Shown here one piece after another: positions 23,808 through 32,454 of a DNA stretch of 40,563 bases. Positions within the stretch are counted from its first letter, which is position 1. Every line of letters starts with the position of its first letter. Made by a program: the position numbers and the translations under genes. The notes below the pieces were generated by a model. It saw nothing but the letters and a program-made list of their open reading frames with translations. It ran no database searches and was not told where the DNA came from. Source of the DNA: an uncultured Actinomycetes bacterium (lineage in GTDB: Bacteria; Actinomycetota; Geothermincolia; Fen-727; JACVIW01); the NCBI GenBank assembly GCA_937127245.1, contig CAKZLU010000022.1, positions 1 to 40,563 on the forward strand, in the 5' to 3' direction.

Positions 23808-24956
23808 GCCCAAACGAAAGAAAAATGGCCAATTCCAGAGGAAGGGCTCTGGGGCTTCGCTCACTGCGGTTTCTTCGACACATGGTATCCATGGTCGCAT
23901 ATTTCCTACGAGGAGCGCCTCCTGAGGCTCATTTCGGACATAAAAGAATCCGGGGCCAACAGTTTCCGTCCCCAGATTCACTGGCATCAGGTCGAGCCGG
24001 TGATGATAGAGGGGGTTTTTTCTTTAGACGATGCGACAGATGACTTAATTGAGGCCTATTCCAGAGGTGAACTTGATGTACACTGGGAAAAGTATGACCT
24101 CATGGTCGATGAGCTTGCGAAAGCGGGACTTGAACCACATCTTGTTATCGCCGCGGCATATACGTTCCAGGTCCCGAACGCTCATATCCGGGGCACATTT
24201 AAAAGAGCAACGCCCGACAATATAGGCGCCACCAGATACATCGCCCTGGCATATCTTCATGCGCGCGCCGCTGTGAGAAGGTATAAGGGCAGGGTTCATA
24301 TCTGGCAGATTGAAAACGAGTTGAACGCCGCTGGCGAAACCCTGCTTGTCGCGCGCTGGAGAAGCGGATCCGCTTGGCTTGACTGGGGTTTTCTCACAGA
24401 GCTTATAGATGCGCTGTCGCTTGCGGTAAAACAGGAAGACCCTTCCGCTCTTCGAAGCCACAACTTCTCGCTTCGACCTCTTCTCTGGAGAGACGATATC
24501 CTGCGCTGGCGCCAATTTCTCGATATCATCGGAATAGATCCCTATCCTAATTATGTCTTCGGCTTTCCCGAAAGGGGTAAGTCCGTCGGGGGAAAGGTGA
24601 GGGATACCGTCTCACTTTCCGCTGGTAAGCCTGTGATGGTGCTTGAAAGCGGATACCCGGTAAGACCAGCAAGAAGGGGGTACAGCGAGGGAAGGCAGGC
24701 TGCCTACATCAGAAACGCCATATCCTCCACTTTTGAATCGGGTGGGAGGGGATTTTATTACTATGAGATATGCTCGCCCGAGGGATTTCCAGTGGAGGGT
24801 CCATGGAGCGACAAGTTCTTTCAAAGCATTGAGCCATGGTGGGGTCTTGTAGGGAAGGACGACACAAAAAGGCCGGGCTTTTTCCAGTTCAAGAAGACGA
24901 TAGGGGAAATAAGAAAGCGGCTGCGCGGCGGGACACCGGTTATGGAAACCCCCTGA
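23787..24956 (+). CDS. Clan-A-type glycoside hydrolase-like protein, cytoplasmic
   Basis: A 389-residue TIM-barrel-type protein. GFAHCGFFDTWYPWSHISYE and GANSFRPQIHWHQVEP fit the first strands. HIWQIENELN matches the acid/base Asn-Glu of clan A enzymes, and VMVLESGYPV matches the nucleophile Glu late in the barrel. There is no signal peptide or membrane segment, so the substrate is probably intracellular. The exact family (GH5-, GH39- or beta-galactosidase-like) and sugar are not clear. The ATG is preceded by GGGAGGG inside the third unit of a 70-bp tandem repeat, so its expression signals are themselves duplicated. Confidence 0.75.
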   Translation: MKSETTTAQTKEKWPIPEEGLWGFAHCGFFDTWYPWSHISYEERLLRLISDIKESGANSFRPQIHWHQVEPVMIEGVFSLDDATDDLIEAYSRGELDVHWEKYDLMVDELAKAGLEPHLVIAAAYTFQVPNAHIRGTFKRATPDNIGATRYIALAYLHARAAVRRYKGRVHIWQIENELNAAGETLLVARWRSGSAWLDWGFLTELIDALSLAVKQEDPSALRSHNFSLRPLLWRDDILRWRQFLDIIGIDPYPNYVFGFPERGKSVGGKVRDTVSLSAGKPVMVLESGYPVRPARRGYSEGRQAAYIRNAISSTFESGGRGFYYYEICSPEGFPVEGPWSDKFFQSIEPWWGLVGKDDTKRPGFFQFKKTIGEIRKRLRGGTPVMETP

Positions 24957-25035
24957 GCGCAGGATGAAACCGCTCGATAAGACACAACCCAATTGTGATT
25001 CTTGAGACCTGCCCACAACCAAAATAACCGGATTG

Positions 25036-25245
25036 TACACGCTCCCCTGAAGGCGCAATAATTTACAGATTGATTTGCTGAATCGTGATGGTCTTGAACC
25101 CAAACCCCCGAAGGTGCGATTCCGCTTGCGCCTTTCACCCCGCGCGGTACTTAAGCCGCGCCCCCGAAGGCGCAATGTTAATATGCAAAGGGGTTGTTGC
25201 CCTCATGACCCTAAGTCCATGTCCCCGAAAGATCGACGGGTCTGA
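25036..25245. CRISPR. Decayed CRISPR-like array, four units, 61/56/61-bp pitch
   Basis: Four copies of a core like cgc-cccccgaaggcgcaat occur with the 'ga' of 'cccga/cctga' at 25049, 25110, 25166 and 25227, a pitch of 61, 56 and 61. The best copies are gctcccctgaaggcgcaat and gcgcccccgaaggcgcaat; the fourth is gtccccgaaagatcgacggg. The intervening segments differ. The pitch equals that of the array at 7236, including one 56-base interval. It lies in the otherwise empty 362-bp gap between the glycoside hydrolase and NUDIX genes. Confidence 0.5.
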
Positions 25246-25306
25246 AGAGCTCAAAACCACCATCTCGCTTTCTCATTGAGTATGCGTATCCACATCCGCA
25301 TCCTTG

Positions 25307-25312
25307 TATAAT
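25307..25312 (+). promoter_or_regulatory. Consensus -10 box abutting the NUDIX start
   Basis: TATAAT lies seven bases before the ATG at 25319, so transcription from it would begin on or next to the start codon, giving a leaderless message. No good -35 box is present at 16-18 bases; ttgag at 25276 is too far away. Leaderless messages are common in Actinomycetota. Confidence 0.4.
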
Positions 25313-25318
25313 AGTCTC

Positions 25319-25894
25319 ATGAGAGACGCGATTATGAACATAAGCGAGCTTGAGGAGAAATACGGAAAGCCCTTAGAGATAAGCATGCACCACGAACTCC
25401 ACACCTTTGAGTTCAACGTGGTCAAGTTCAGCATGCGAAACGGGCGCGAGCATGACGTAACTATGTTCATCAGGAAAAAGGATGAACCGCAGAAGATAGC
25501 GGTCATAAGAAAGCACTTCTTTCCCAAGGGCGCTTACAGGGCTCCGAGTGGAGCTGCTCGTCCCAGCGAAAACTTGGAAGAGGGAATAATTCGCGAGACC
25601 CTTGAGGAAACGGGTCTGGTGATAGACATAAAGAGGTACCTGCTACGGATAAAGGCTTTGTTCACCTGCCAGGGGAAGAAAATCGACTGGACCACCCACG
25701 TGTTCGAGGCTGTGGAAAAGGAGGGCGAACTTCTGCCCCGCGACACCGATGAGATCGAAGAGGCAAGATGGGCCTCCCTCGATGAGGTTCAGGGCGCGAT
25801 TCGCGAAAAACTACTTGATACAAAATGGGAACTTTTCAAATACAGGGTCGCGCTCACGGATCTTGCCGTGGAGCAGATGGAGGAATCGCAGTGA
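25319..25894 (+). CDS. NUDIX hydrolase
   Basis: A 191-residue pyrophosphohydrolase with a complete NUDIX box: a glycine, five residues, Glu, seven residues, then RETLEETGL (in GAARPSENLEEGIIRETLEE followed by TGL). The box binds magnesium and the diphosphate. Around it are strands typical of the fold (KIAVIRKHFFPKGAYRAPSG, then WTTHVFEAVEKEGEL and DEIEEARWASLDE). The substrate (a nucleotide, sugar-nucleotide or damaged nucleotide) cannot be told. ATG 25319 is preferred because of the -10 box before it; ATG 25334 is an alternative. Its last codons and stop lie in a 30-bp repeat copied 73 bases downstream. Confidence 0.9.
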   Translation: MRDAIMNISELEEKYGKPLEISMHHELHTFEFNVVKFSMRNGREHDVTMFIRKKDEPQKIAVIRKHFFPKGAYRAPSGAARPSENLEEGIIRETLEETGLVIDIKRYLLRIKALFTCQGKKIDWTTHVFEAVEKEGELLPRDTDEIEEARWASLDEVQGAIREKLLDTKWELFKYRVALTDLAVEQMEESQ

Positions 25895-25975
25895 GATATG
25901 AGATAGGTACTTACCGTGTAGGGACTCTTCCTGCTTTCAAGTTAAGCAGACGGAGGAATCGCAGTGAGATATGAG
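25873..25975 (+). repeat. 30-bp direct repeat, 73-bp pitch, joining NUDIX stop and radical SAM start
   Basis: Bases 25873-25902 recur at 25946-25975 with one mismatch (gcagatggagg versus gcagacggagg). The first copy holds the NUDIX stop and the second holds GGAGG and the GTG start of the radical SAM gene. In one copy alone cagtgag would give overlapping stop and start (GTGA). This suggests the two genes once overlapped and were separated by duplication of 30 bp plus a 43-base insert (25903-25945). Confidence 0.92.
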
Positions 25976-26839
25976 GAGCCTGTATTCCGACCTCCTTGCG
26001 AGGCGGATAGCCTGATAATTCAAGCAACCATAGGATGCCCGCACAACCGGTGTAGGTTCTGCGGGATGTACAAGATGAAAAAATACAGGGTTCGCTCTGT
26101 GGAGGAGATAGAAGCGGATTTGAGGATGGCAAAACTTGTGTGGTTTGATCCGCCGGGCGTATTTCTTGCCGATGGAAACACAATCGCGATGAGGACCCGG
26201 GACCTTGTGCGCGTGCTTGATGCGGCGAGAAGAAACTTCCCCCGCGTAGGCAGCATCACCTGCTACGGAGCGGCAAGATTCATAAGGGGAAGAAAAGTTG
26301 AGGACCTCGCCCTTCTGAAGGAGCACGGGCTTAAGCGCATATACATGGGGCTTGAAAGCGGCGACGACGAGATATTGAAGATGGTTGACAAAGGGGCGAC
26401 CGCCGATGACCATGTGCGAGCCGCCCACAAGGTCAAAGAAGCCGGCATTGAACTCTCCGTTTACGTCCTTGCGGGTCTCGGCGGGAAGGCGAGGAGCAGG
26501 GAGCACGCGATAAACACAGCGAAGACCTTAAACAGGATGGAGCCCGATTACATTCGCGTAAGAACCCTGGTCTTGATGCCCGGTTTTCCTATGTATGAGG
26601 ACCTTTTAAAAGGCACTTTCCAGGAATGCACGGGGCGGGATATCGCCATCGAGAAAAGGCTTCTCCTTGAGAACCTTGACGTGAGCGACTCCGCTTTCTT
26701 GAGTGACCATGTTTCCAATTACCTCCCCTTGTACGGGAAGCTTCCCCGCGATAAGCAGAAAATGATTGAATTGATTGACTCGGTGCTGGCCGAAGATGAC
26801 CCCGCATGTCTTAAGCCTCGAAGAATAACCTCGCTTTGA
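25964..26839 (+). CDS. Radical SAM protein
   Basis: A 291-residue radical S-adenosylmethionine enzyme. The cluster motif is CPHNRCRFCGMY (C-x4-C-x2-C), which deviates from the classic C-x3-C-x2-C spacing and is seen in some COG1032-like members. Downstream are the glycine-rich SAM-binding segments (GVFLADGNT, RIYMGLESGDDEIL, ELSVYVLAGLGG). No B12-binding or extra cluster domain is seen. The substrate is unknown. The GTG start has GGAGG about eight bases upstream, supplied by the second copy of the repeat that overlaps the end of the NUDIX gene; the two are probably one transcript. Confidence 0.88.
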   Translation: MRYEEPVFRPPCEADSLIIQATIGCPHNRCRFCGMYKMKKYRVRSVEEIEADLRMAKLVWFDPPGVFLADGNTIAMRTRDLVRVLDAARRNFPRVGSITCYGAARFIRGRKVEDLALLKEHGLKRIYMGLESGDDEILKMVDKGATADDHVRAAHKVKEAGIELSVYVLAGLGGKARSREHAINTAKTLNRMEPDYIRVRTLVLMPGFPMYEDLLKGTFQECTGRDIAIEKRLLLENLDVSDSAFLSDHVSNYLPLYGKLPRDKQKMIELIDSVLAEDDPACLKPRRITSL

Positions 26840-27717
26840 CCCGTTTACCCGTGCTTCAAGGGGCTAATTCTAAAGGGCGGCGCAACGATTTCAGAGTTCT
26901 ATCCGGTCCGACACGTCGAGTACCATCTTTGAAATACCCGCCTGTTGTTCTCTGGGTTAAGAAGCGAGAAATTCATCAGATTTTGCTGCCCAAATGGGGC
27001 AGAGCAAGTTTTCCGAATAGCATTAACATCGGGAAAAGATAAGCCGCTCCTCCGTGAGCGTGGGCAAATGTTCGACAATGACTTGGTGAGCTTCTGGGTT
27101 AGCGCCGCTTCCCCGTGAGTGTGGGCAAAGGAAGGGAATTGAAGGTTATTTTACCGTCGCGCTTTTTCACAATAAATTCGTAAGAACTCTTTTCCGTTTA
27201 GCGCCTGCGGTAATCTGGGCAAGTCTTGGCGTTTGGTCTTTCCGGGTTTCGGCACGCGTTGGGATAGTCATACATGCAGGTATCGCAAAGCAGCTTCGGA
27301 GTGCCAAGTTTTTTTCTTATTTTTAACCAGAAATTTCTCAAAAAACTCATAGCGGTTTTAATTATAACCCCAAACGGTCATCCGGCTTGCGTTGAGCCCA
27401 AAAGTTATGAAGGCGTTACCGTTTCTTTGGCGATGCGCTCCTTTTATCAGGACACTTCTGATTAACCTTTTCGTTCCTGTCCAATCTTCGCTGCATTTTG
27501 CTGTTGCCGTTCATTTGGCAAATTGTAATCTTACGGAAAGAGTATCATTGAAATGTTCAATCTCCTTTAGCTTTCTTGATACATCTTTCATAGGGGCTAA
27601 CGGATATGTCAGACCTCATTGGACAATCATCGTTTTGTGGTAGATTAGTCCTTGGAAGCGTCAGGGCGAAATAATGCCCGCTTTTGATCGATATCTTTTC
27701 AAATTACGAGAGAGAAT
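26840..27717. other. 878-bp gene-free region
   Basis: The first third holds a degenerate 61-bp-pitch repeat (listed separately). From 27230 to 27717 the DNA is AT-rich; open frames at 27274-27465 and 27392-27643 have no recognisable protein and no ribosome-binding site. ccgtttctttggc (27419) and ccgttcatttggc (27507) are similar, 88 bases apart, but this may be chance. Confidence 0.5.
26982..27223. CRISPR. Decayed CRISPR-like repeats, 61-bp pitch
   Basis: gccgctcctccgtgagcg followed by tgggcaaa (27043-27068) recurs at 27104-27129 as gccgcttccccgtgagtg followed by tgggcaaa, an exact 61-base pitch with three differences in 26 bases. Poorer relatives are at 26982-27008 (ttgctgcccaaatggggc..gcaa; pitch 60) and 27199-27223 (tagcgcctgcgg..tgggcaag; 94-99 bases on, so a unit may have been lost). 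Sequences between the repeats are unrelated. The pitch and the CCCCGTGAG-type dyad resemble type I-E repeats. Confidence 0.5.
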
Positions 27718-28485
27718 ATGAACCAGCGACAGGAAAACATGAATATGCCTGATATGTCGGGTGCGAGAAAGATGGATATAGATGTGGTCTTCTTTGATGT
27801 TGGTAACACACTTTTCAGAGTCCACCCTTCGATGGAAGAGGTCTGCCGCGAGGTTATTCAGAGTTTCGGATATGACGCGTCTTTCGAAGACATAAGGCGT
27901 GGGCTTGAGGCCGCGGATAAGTACTATGAATACAGGTACTGGACCGATGATTCCTTCTGGGCAAATGAGGAGGACGCCTCGAGGATGTGGTCTGAAATGT
28001 ACGCGCTTATGCTCGAGGTTATTGGGGTTGACGGCGACCGCCAGAAGATGGGACGGGCACTTTATGATACCTTCGGCGCGGGATACAGATGGCGCACTTT
28101 TCCTGACGTCGTTCCTGTCTTCGAGACTTTGAGGAGGAGGGGTTACAGGCTCGGTCTTATTTCAAACTGGGATTCGAGGCTTGCCAACTTATGTTTCGAC
28201 ATGGGTCTTGACAGATATCTTGAAAGTGTCGTCTCTTCCGCGAGTGTTGGTCTTATCAAGCCGGATCCGCGAATTTTTTCAATAGCCTGCGAGAGGCTCA
28301 AAGTGAAACCTGAAAGAGCCCTTCACGTTGGAGACCATTACTACGCTGACGTGCTCGGGGCAAGGAGCGCCGGCCTTCACCCAGTCTTGATTGACAGGTT
28401 TGACAGAAACCCGCACGCGGACGTTCCGGTAATCCACGACCTTTACGAACTGCTTCCCATCCTCGGGATTGAGCGTGCCGGATAA
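27718..28485 (+). CDS. HAD-superfamily hydrolase (subfamily IA)
   Basis: A 255-residue haloacid-dehalogenase-like phosphohydrolase. Motif I is FFDVGNTLF, where the second acidic residue of DxDxT is replaced by Gly, a variant seen in the HDHD3-like group. Motif II is GLISNWDSR, motif III the lysine of GLIKPDPRIF, and motif IV HVGDHYYADVLGARSAG. An alpha-helical cap lies between motifs I and II. Its substrate is unknown. GAGAGAAT lies directly before the ATG; internal methionines at residues 9, 13 and 19 leave the exact start open. It stands alone, convergent with the amidohydrolase gene. Confidence 0.85.
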   Translation: MNQRQENMNMPDMSGARKMDIDVVFFDVGNTLFRVHPSMEEVCREVIQSFGYDASFEDIRRGLEAADKYYEYRYWTDDSFWANEEDASRMWSEMYALMLEVIGVDGDRQKMGRALYDTFGAGYRWRTFPDVVPVFETLRRRGYRLGLISNWDSRLANLCFDMGLDRYLESVVSSASVGLIKPDPRIFSIACERLKVKPERALHVGDHYYADVLGARSAGLHPVLIDRFDRNPHADVPVIHDLYELLPILGIERAG

Positions 28486-28616
28486 GTTCCGAGAGAAAGA
28501 AGTCGCGCCGATGTTACTAAACAAAAGCCCTGATTGTTGCTTATGAAATTTCTTTCTCCTTAAGAACGCTGGCGGGATAGGGAATGAACCTGGCTTAAGG
28601 TTTTCATCAAGTGGTT

Positions 28617-29468
28617 TCACTTGCCGTATTCAATTCCCAGAAGGCCCATTGCATTCTTTCCGAGAATTGCGGCTCTAACGCTAGAGGTTAACCTTGCGCT
28701 ATCTATCTCATCAAGGTGTCTTCTTATTCTCAAAAGAGGATAGTCGGTTGCAAAAAGTATTCTTCCGGCTCCAGCGATCTCAACACCGATTCGGTATATC
28801 TCGGGCCTGTAAAGGAAGGGGGAGGCGGCTGTGTCGTAGTACACGTTTGAGGTAACCTTCGCCACCTCCGGCATCAGTTCATAAAATATAAGCCCGCCTC
28901 CCCAGTGTCCGAGGATTGTCGTAACATCTGGAAACTTCTCAAGAAAGGCGTAAACGGAGCGGGGCGTGGTGGGAGTTTTCCCTGGGTAGAAATGCCCAAC
29001 ATCCTCGTTAACATGAAGCAGGATGAATGCCTCCGCCTCCATTGCGGCGTGGACAATCCTTCCCATTGTTGCCTCGCCATCGAGTCTGAAACCCTGGGCA
29101 TCTGCCGATATCTCCCCGATGCCCCTCAATCCTCCTTGAAAGCAGCGCTCAAGTTCTTTATCGCATGCGCTTCCCGCGACGGGGTTCACGGTGGCAAGAC
29201 CGATAAGCCTTTCAGGGTATTTACTCACCGCCTCCATCATGTAGGAGTTGTGTTGCCTGCACATGTCAATGCTTTTCCAGGGAAATCCGCAGACAATCGC
29301 CTTGTCCACACCCACCTCGTCCATCTCATCGATGAGTTCCTCATAGGTGATCATTTTTGCTTTTGGATCTTCATAAATGAACGCGAATGACGAATCCCTT
29401 TTCGCGAACATTCCTCTCCTCTCGATCACTTCCGGAGGAAAGATGTGAGTGTGGGAGTCAATTATCAT
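28617..29468 (-). CDS. Amidohydrolase family 2 (ACMSD-like) metal-dependent hydrolase
   Basis: A 283-residue TIM-barrel hydrolase or decarboxylase. The metal-binding HxH is in IDSHTHIFPP. Later family features are GEISADAQGF, a histidine in FILLHVNED, TTILGHWGGG (His) and ILFATDYPLL (catalytic Asp), in the usual order. Its substrate cannot be deduced. On the minus strand GGAGG stands seven bases before the second ATG (29468), which I prefer over the ATG at 29474. Upstream, near 29547-29560, a similar GGAGG-ATGAAAAT string occurs without a gene. Confidence 0.85.
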   Translation of the reverse strand: MIIDSHTHIFPPEVIERRGMFAKRDSSFAFIYEDPKAKMITYEELIDEMDEVGVDKAIVCGFPWKSIDMCRQHNSYMMEAVSKYPERLIGLATVNPVAGSACDKELERCFQGGLRGIGEISADAQGFRLDGEATMGRIVHAAMEAEAFILLHVNEDVGHFYPGKTPTTPRSVYAFLEKFPDVTTILGHWGGGLIFYELMPEVAKVTSNVYYDTAASPFLYRPEIYRIGVEIAGAGRILFATDYPLLRIRRHLDEIDSARLTSSVRAAILGKNAMGLLGIEYGK

Positions 29469-29669
29469 TTTCATACCTCCATCTTTATTCTCCTAAAATA
29501 AAGCGAATCGCAAAACACCGCCTCGTTCGCTTTCTTACCTCTGATATTTTCATCCTCCCTTTGCTAAAAATTCAACAAGGGCAATTTGTGTGATACTTCT
29601 GAGGGTGAGAATCTTAACCAAGAAACGTAAAATAGGAAGAGAGACGAACACGGATTTATTGAGTTGGAT

Positions 29670-30380
29670 ATGAACGAGCGCGTGCTTATAGTTGATGACG
29701 AGCCTAATATCATAGAACTGGTAAGCCTATACCTCAAGAATGAGGGCTACGAGGTTCTATTTGCTGAAAACGGAGAGGAAGCGCTCGACCTGTTTTTCGC
29801 GAACCCTCCGGATATCCTGATTTTAGACATAATGCTTCCTGACATAGACGGGCTTGAGATCTTGCGGAAAATAAGGAAAGAATCGCAAGTGCCCGTAATA
29901 ATGCTCACCGCGAAAGAATCCGAGGTTGATAAAGTTGTGGGGCTCGAGCTGGGGGCTGATGACTACCTGACGAAACCCTTTAGTCCCCGTGAACTTGCCG
30001 CTCGCGTGAGAGCTGTTTTGAGAAGGAGCAGGGCTTTCGAGCAAAACACATGCGACGTGATAGAAACGCCAGGTCTCAGGATTGACCCCATGAGGAGAAC
30101 GGTAGAAATAAAGGGCGCGAAAAAGGGCAAGAAGAGCGTGAACCTTACCGCGACCGAGTTTGACCTCCTTTACTTTTTCGCCTCGAACCCGGGAATTGTC
30201 CTCACAAGAGAGCGCCTCCTTGAGAGGGTGTGGGGATATGACTGGGCGTGCGACACAAGGACCGTTGACGTGTACGTGAGGCACCTTCGCGAAAAGATAG
30301 GCGATGACGCTCAGAACCCGAGATTCATTGAGACGGTTAGGGGCGTCGGATACAGGTTTAAGTGGGGAGAAAATGCTTAA
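29670..30380 (+). CDS. Two-component response regulator, OmpR/PhoB family
   Basis: A 236-residue DNA-binding response regulator. The receiver domain (about residues 3-115) has the acidic pocket VDDEPN, the phosphoacceptor Asp53 in LDIMLPDIDGLE, the Thr of VIMLTAK and the Lys of YLTKPFSPRE. The C-terminal winged helix (about 130-232) includes LTATEFDLLYFFASNPG and RTVDVYVRHLREKIG. Its last codons overlap the start of the kinase gene by eight bases, so the two are translationally coupled. The ATG at 29670 is preferred; a TTG six bases earlier is possible. The target genes are not evident. Confidence 0.95.
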   Translation: MNERVLIVDDEPNIIELVSLYLKNEGYEVLFAENGEEALDLFFANPPDILILDIMLPDIDGLEILRKIRKESQVPVIMLTAKESEVDKVVGLELGADDYLTKPFSPRELAARVRAVLRRSRAFEQNTCDVIETPGLRIDPMRRTVEIKGAKKGKKSVNLTATEFDLLYFFASNPGIVLTRERLLERVWGYDWACDTRTVDVYVRHLREKIGDDAQNPRFIETVRGVGYRFKWGENA

Positions 30381-31845
30381 AACCCTCCGCTCCCGGGTCA
30401 TAGTCTCTTACTTTGCAGTCGTGTTGGTCTCGCTTATTCTGGCGGGAATCGTCTTCGTGTTTTTCCTTGCGAGGTACACGGTTCAGAGGGAAAAGGAGGA
30501 GTTCAGCGCGCAAACCCTTGCCGTAAGCGAGCAGGTTAGAAGAGTGGTGGAGTTCATAGACCGGAGGGAGCCTTACAACCAGGAGAGACCTTTAGGTTTT
30601 TTGGGAACTGACGTGATTCTTCTTAGAGGCATCCTGATTGCATCCTCGCGCATAGTGGGCGCGGAGCTTTTGGTCTGCTCGGAGACCGGAAGGATCATAG
30701 CCAGAACCCCCAGGCTTCCGTTCAGGGAACGTTTAAGCGGCGTGGTAATTGACCCCGAATTTCTTCAAAGCGGCAAAGTGATGGTCACGGAAAAGTCCTT
30801 GGATAATGGCGGCGGCGAATACCTTATTGCCGCCGCACTGCTGGAAGCGCAGAGCAATGAGAAATATTTCGTTGTGGCGGTAAAGCCTATTAAAGAGCTC
30901 GGTTCCCCGTTGGGACGCCTACTTATATATCTCTTTGCCGCAGGTCTGATCTCAACCGGTCTTTCCATGGCGCTCGGCATATACTTATCGGGCATGCTCA
31001 GCCGTCCCATCCGCACGGTTGCCCGGGCGGCGCGGAAAATGGCTTCCGGGGATTTCGACCAGCGGGTGGAGGTAACCGGTTTCAGCGAGTCAAGGGAACT
31101 TGCTCGTGACTTTAATCTGATGGCGGAAAGAGTGAAAACCGCATACGAGCGCCAGCGCGGTTTCGCTGCCAACGTATCGCATGAAATCCGCACGCCGCTG
31201 ACGAGCATCAGAGGGTTTGCCCAGTCGCTTTTGGATGGCGTGAGCACAAGCGAGGAGGAGAAGAAAAGGGCTCTTGAGGTAATCGAAAGCGAGAGCGCAA
31301 GGCTTGAGAGAGTTTTAAAAGACATCCTGCTGCTCTCTCAGATTGACGCGGGAGAACTCGCGACAAACAGGAGAGTTTTTGAGGTTTCCGATCTCCTCTG
31401 CAGGATGGAAGTTATCTACGGCGGTATCGCGGAGGCGAAAGGGGTTGAAATGATAATAAAAACACCCGATCCCCCCATTAAGGTCAACTCGGATCCTGAC
31501 AGGATTGAGCGTATTATTGGAAATCTCGTTGACAATGCGATCAAATACACCCCGGAGGGAGGCACTGTAACCTTTTCTGCCACGAGTTCAGACCGTGGAG
31601 TTTGCATTTCAATGAAGGATACAGGTCCCGGCATCCCCAGAGATCGGATGGAGCAAATCTTTGGGAGATTTTACAGGGGTGAGGAAAACCGCGACGAAGG
31701 TTTTCACGGAGCGGGTCTGGGTCTTGCGATATCAAAGGAACTTGCGGAGACTCTGGGGTGCATCCTAACAGTCGAAAGTGCTGAGGGAGAGGGAGCGGAA
31801 TTTACTCTAATCATACCCCTTAAGGACGTCGTGGTTAACGATTAG
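30373..31845 (+). CDS. Membrane sensor histidine kinase
   Basis: A 490-residue kinase paired with the response regulator before it. A membrane helix near residues 12-36, an extracytoplasmic sensor of about 150 residues and a second helix near 185-208 (LLIYLFAAGLISTGLSMALG) precede a HAMP linker (SRPIRTVARAARKMASGDFD). The phosphoacceptor is His270 in VSHEIRTPLTSIRGF. The ATPase domain shows LVDNAIKYTPEGG (N box), DTGPGIPRD (G1) and GAGLGLAISKELAE (G2). The ATG overlaps the regulator's stop and has GGGGAG upstream. The sensed signal is unknown. Confidence 0.95.
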   Translation: MLKTLRSRVIVSYFAVVLVSLILAGIVFVFFLARYTVQREKEEFSAQTLAVSEQVRRVVEFIDRREPYNQERPLGFLGTDVILLRGILIASSRIVGAELLVCSETGRIIARTPRLPFRERLSGVVIDPEFLQSGKVMVTEKSLDNGGGEYLIAAALLEAQSNEKYFVVAVKPIKELGSPLGRLLIYLFAAGLISTGLSMALGIYLSGMLSRPIRTVARAARKMASGDFDQRVEVTGFSESRELARDFNLMAERVKTAYERQRGFAANVSHEIRTPLTSIRGFAQSLLDGVSTSEEEKKRALEVIESESARLERVLKDILLLSQIDAGELATNRRVFEVSDLLCRMEVIYGGIAEAKGVEMIIKTPDPPIKVNSDPDRIERIIGNLVDNAIKYTPEGGTVTFSATSSDRGVCISMKDTGPGIPRDRMEQIFGRFYRGEENRDEGFHGAGLGLAISKELAETLGCILTVESAEGEGAEFTLIIPLKDVVVND

Positions 31846-31949
31846 CGCCTTTTTCGTGCGCGAACCGCCTGTCGGTTGAGGTCTCAAGTGGTATCGCGTA
31901 AGGTCGTTGTTTGGAAACGCGGTCGCGTGAACGGAGGTCGCAAAAGGTA

Positions 31950-32417
31950 ATGCCTGAAGAAAGAAAACGCGTGGAAAGACCGAGCTGGGAAGAGTATTTT
32001 CTTCGCATCGCAATCGTGGTCTCAGAGCGCTCGACATGTCTGAGAAGGCAGGTCGGCGCTCTTATAGTGAGTGAGAGGAGAATTCTCACAACAGGCTACA
32101 ACGGCGCGCCCAAAGGTCTTGCACACTGTAGCGAACTTGGGTGTTTAAGGGATAAATACGGTGCGGAATCGGGGCATATGCATGAGTTTTGCCGGGGCCT
32201 CCACGCCGAACAAAACGCGATTATTCAGGGCGCCCTCTACGGGGTTTCGCTTGATGGTGGGGAACTGTACAGCACTCACCAGCCCTGCGTATTGTGCACG
32301 AAGATGCTTATATCAGCGGGGATAAAGGCGATATACTATCGCGAGCCTTATCCAGACGAGCTCGCCTTCGAGATGCTGAAAGAGGCTGGGATAAAGAGCG
32401 TGAGGATTGAGATTTGA
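31950..32417 (+). CDS. dCMP deaminase (ComEB-like)
   Basis: A 155-residue zinc-dependent cytidine/deoxycytidylate deaminase. The catalytic HAEQNAI (zinc His and proton-shuttle Glu) and the PCVLC zinc cysteines are present, with [20 protein letters not shown] at the N-terminal side as in dCMP deaminases. It makes dUMP for thymidylate synthesis. The ATG at 31950 follows CAAAAGG and, further off, GGAGG; the longer frame from 31911 is unlikely. The order dCMP deaminase, wecA-like, atpZ, atpI is a known arrangement ahead of F-ATPase operons in Gram-positive lineages. Confidence 0.9.
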   Translation: MPEERKRVERPSWEEYFLRIAIVVSERSTCLRRQVGALIVSERRILTTGYNGAPKGLAHCSELGCLRDKYGAESGHMHEFCRGLHAEQNAIIQGALYGVSLDGGELYSTHQPCVLCTKMLISAGIKAIYYREPYPDELAFEMLKEAGIKSVRIEI

Positions 32418-32454
32418 GGTCATTGTCAAGGGTTGACTGGTTCTGCTTAATGCC

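Noticed and set aside
27419-27519. ccgttt/cctttggc similarity at 88-bp offset
   Set aside because: Thirteen bases with differences and no extended match; does not fit either pitch class.
27274-27643. Two overlapping short frames before the HAD gene
   Set aside because: No ribosome-binding site, no recognisable protein, and base composition like the surrounding spacer.
29468-29560. Repeated GGAGG-ATGAAAAT-like strings 79 bases apart upstream of the amidohydrolase
   Set aside because: The match is short, needs gaps, and consists mainly of a ribosome-binding site plus start codon, which recur by chance.
31878-31952. gaggtc.caa..ggta similarity, 56 bases apart, before the dCMP deaminase start
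   Set aside because: Only about 15 of 19 bases match and flanks do not; could be chance in a ribosome-binding-like region.
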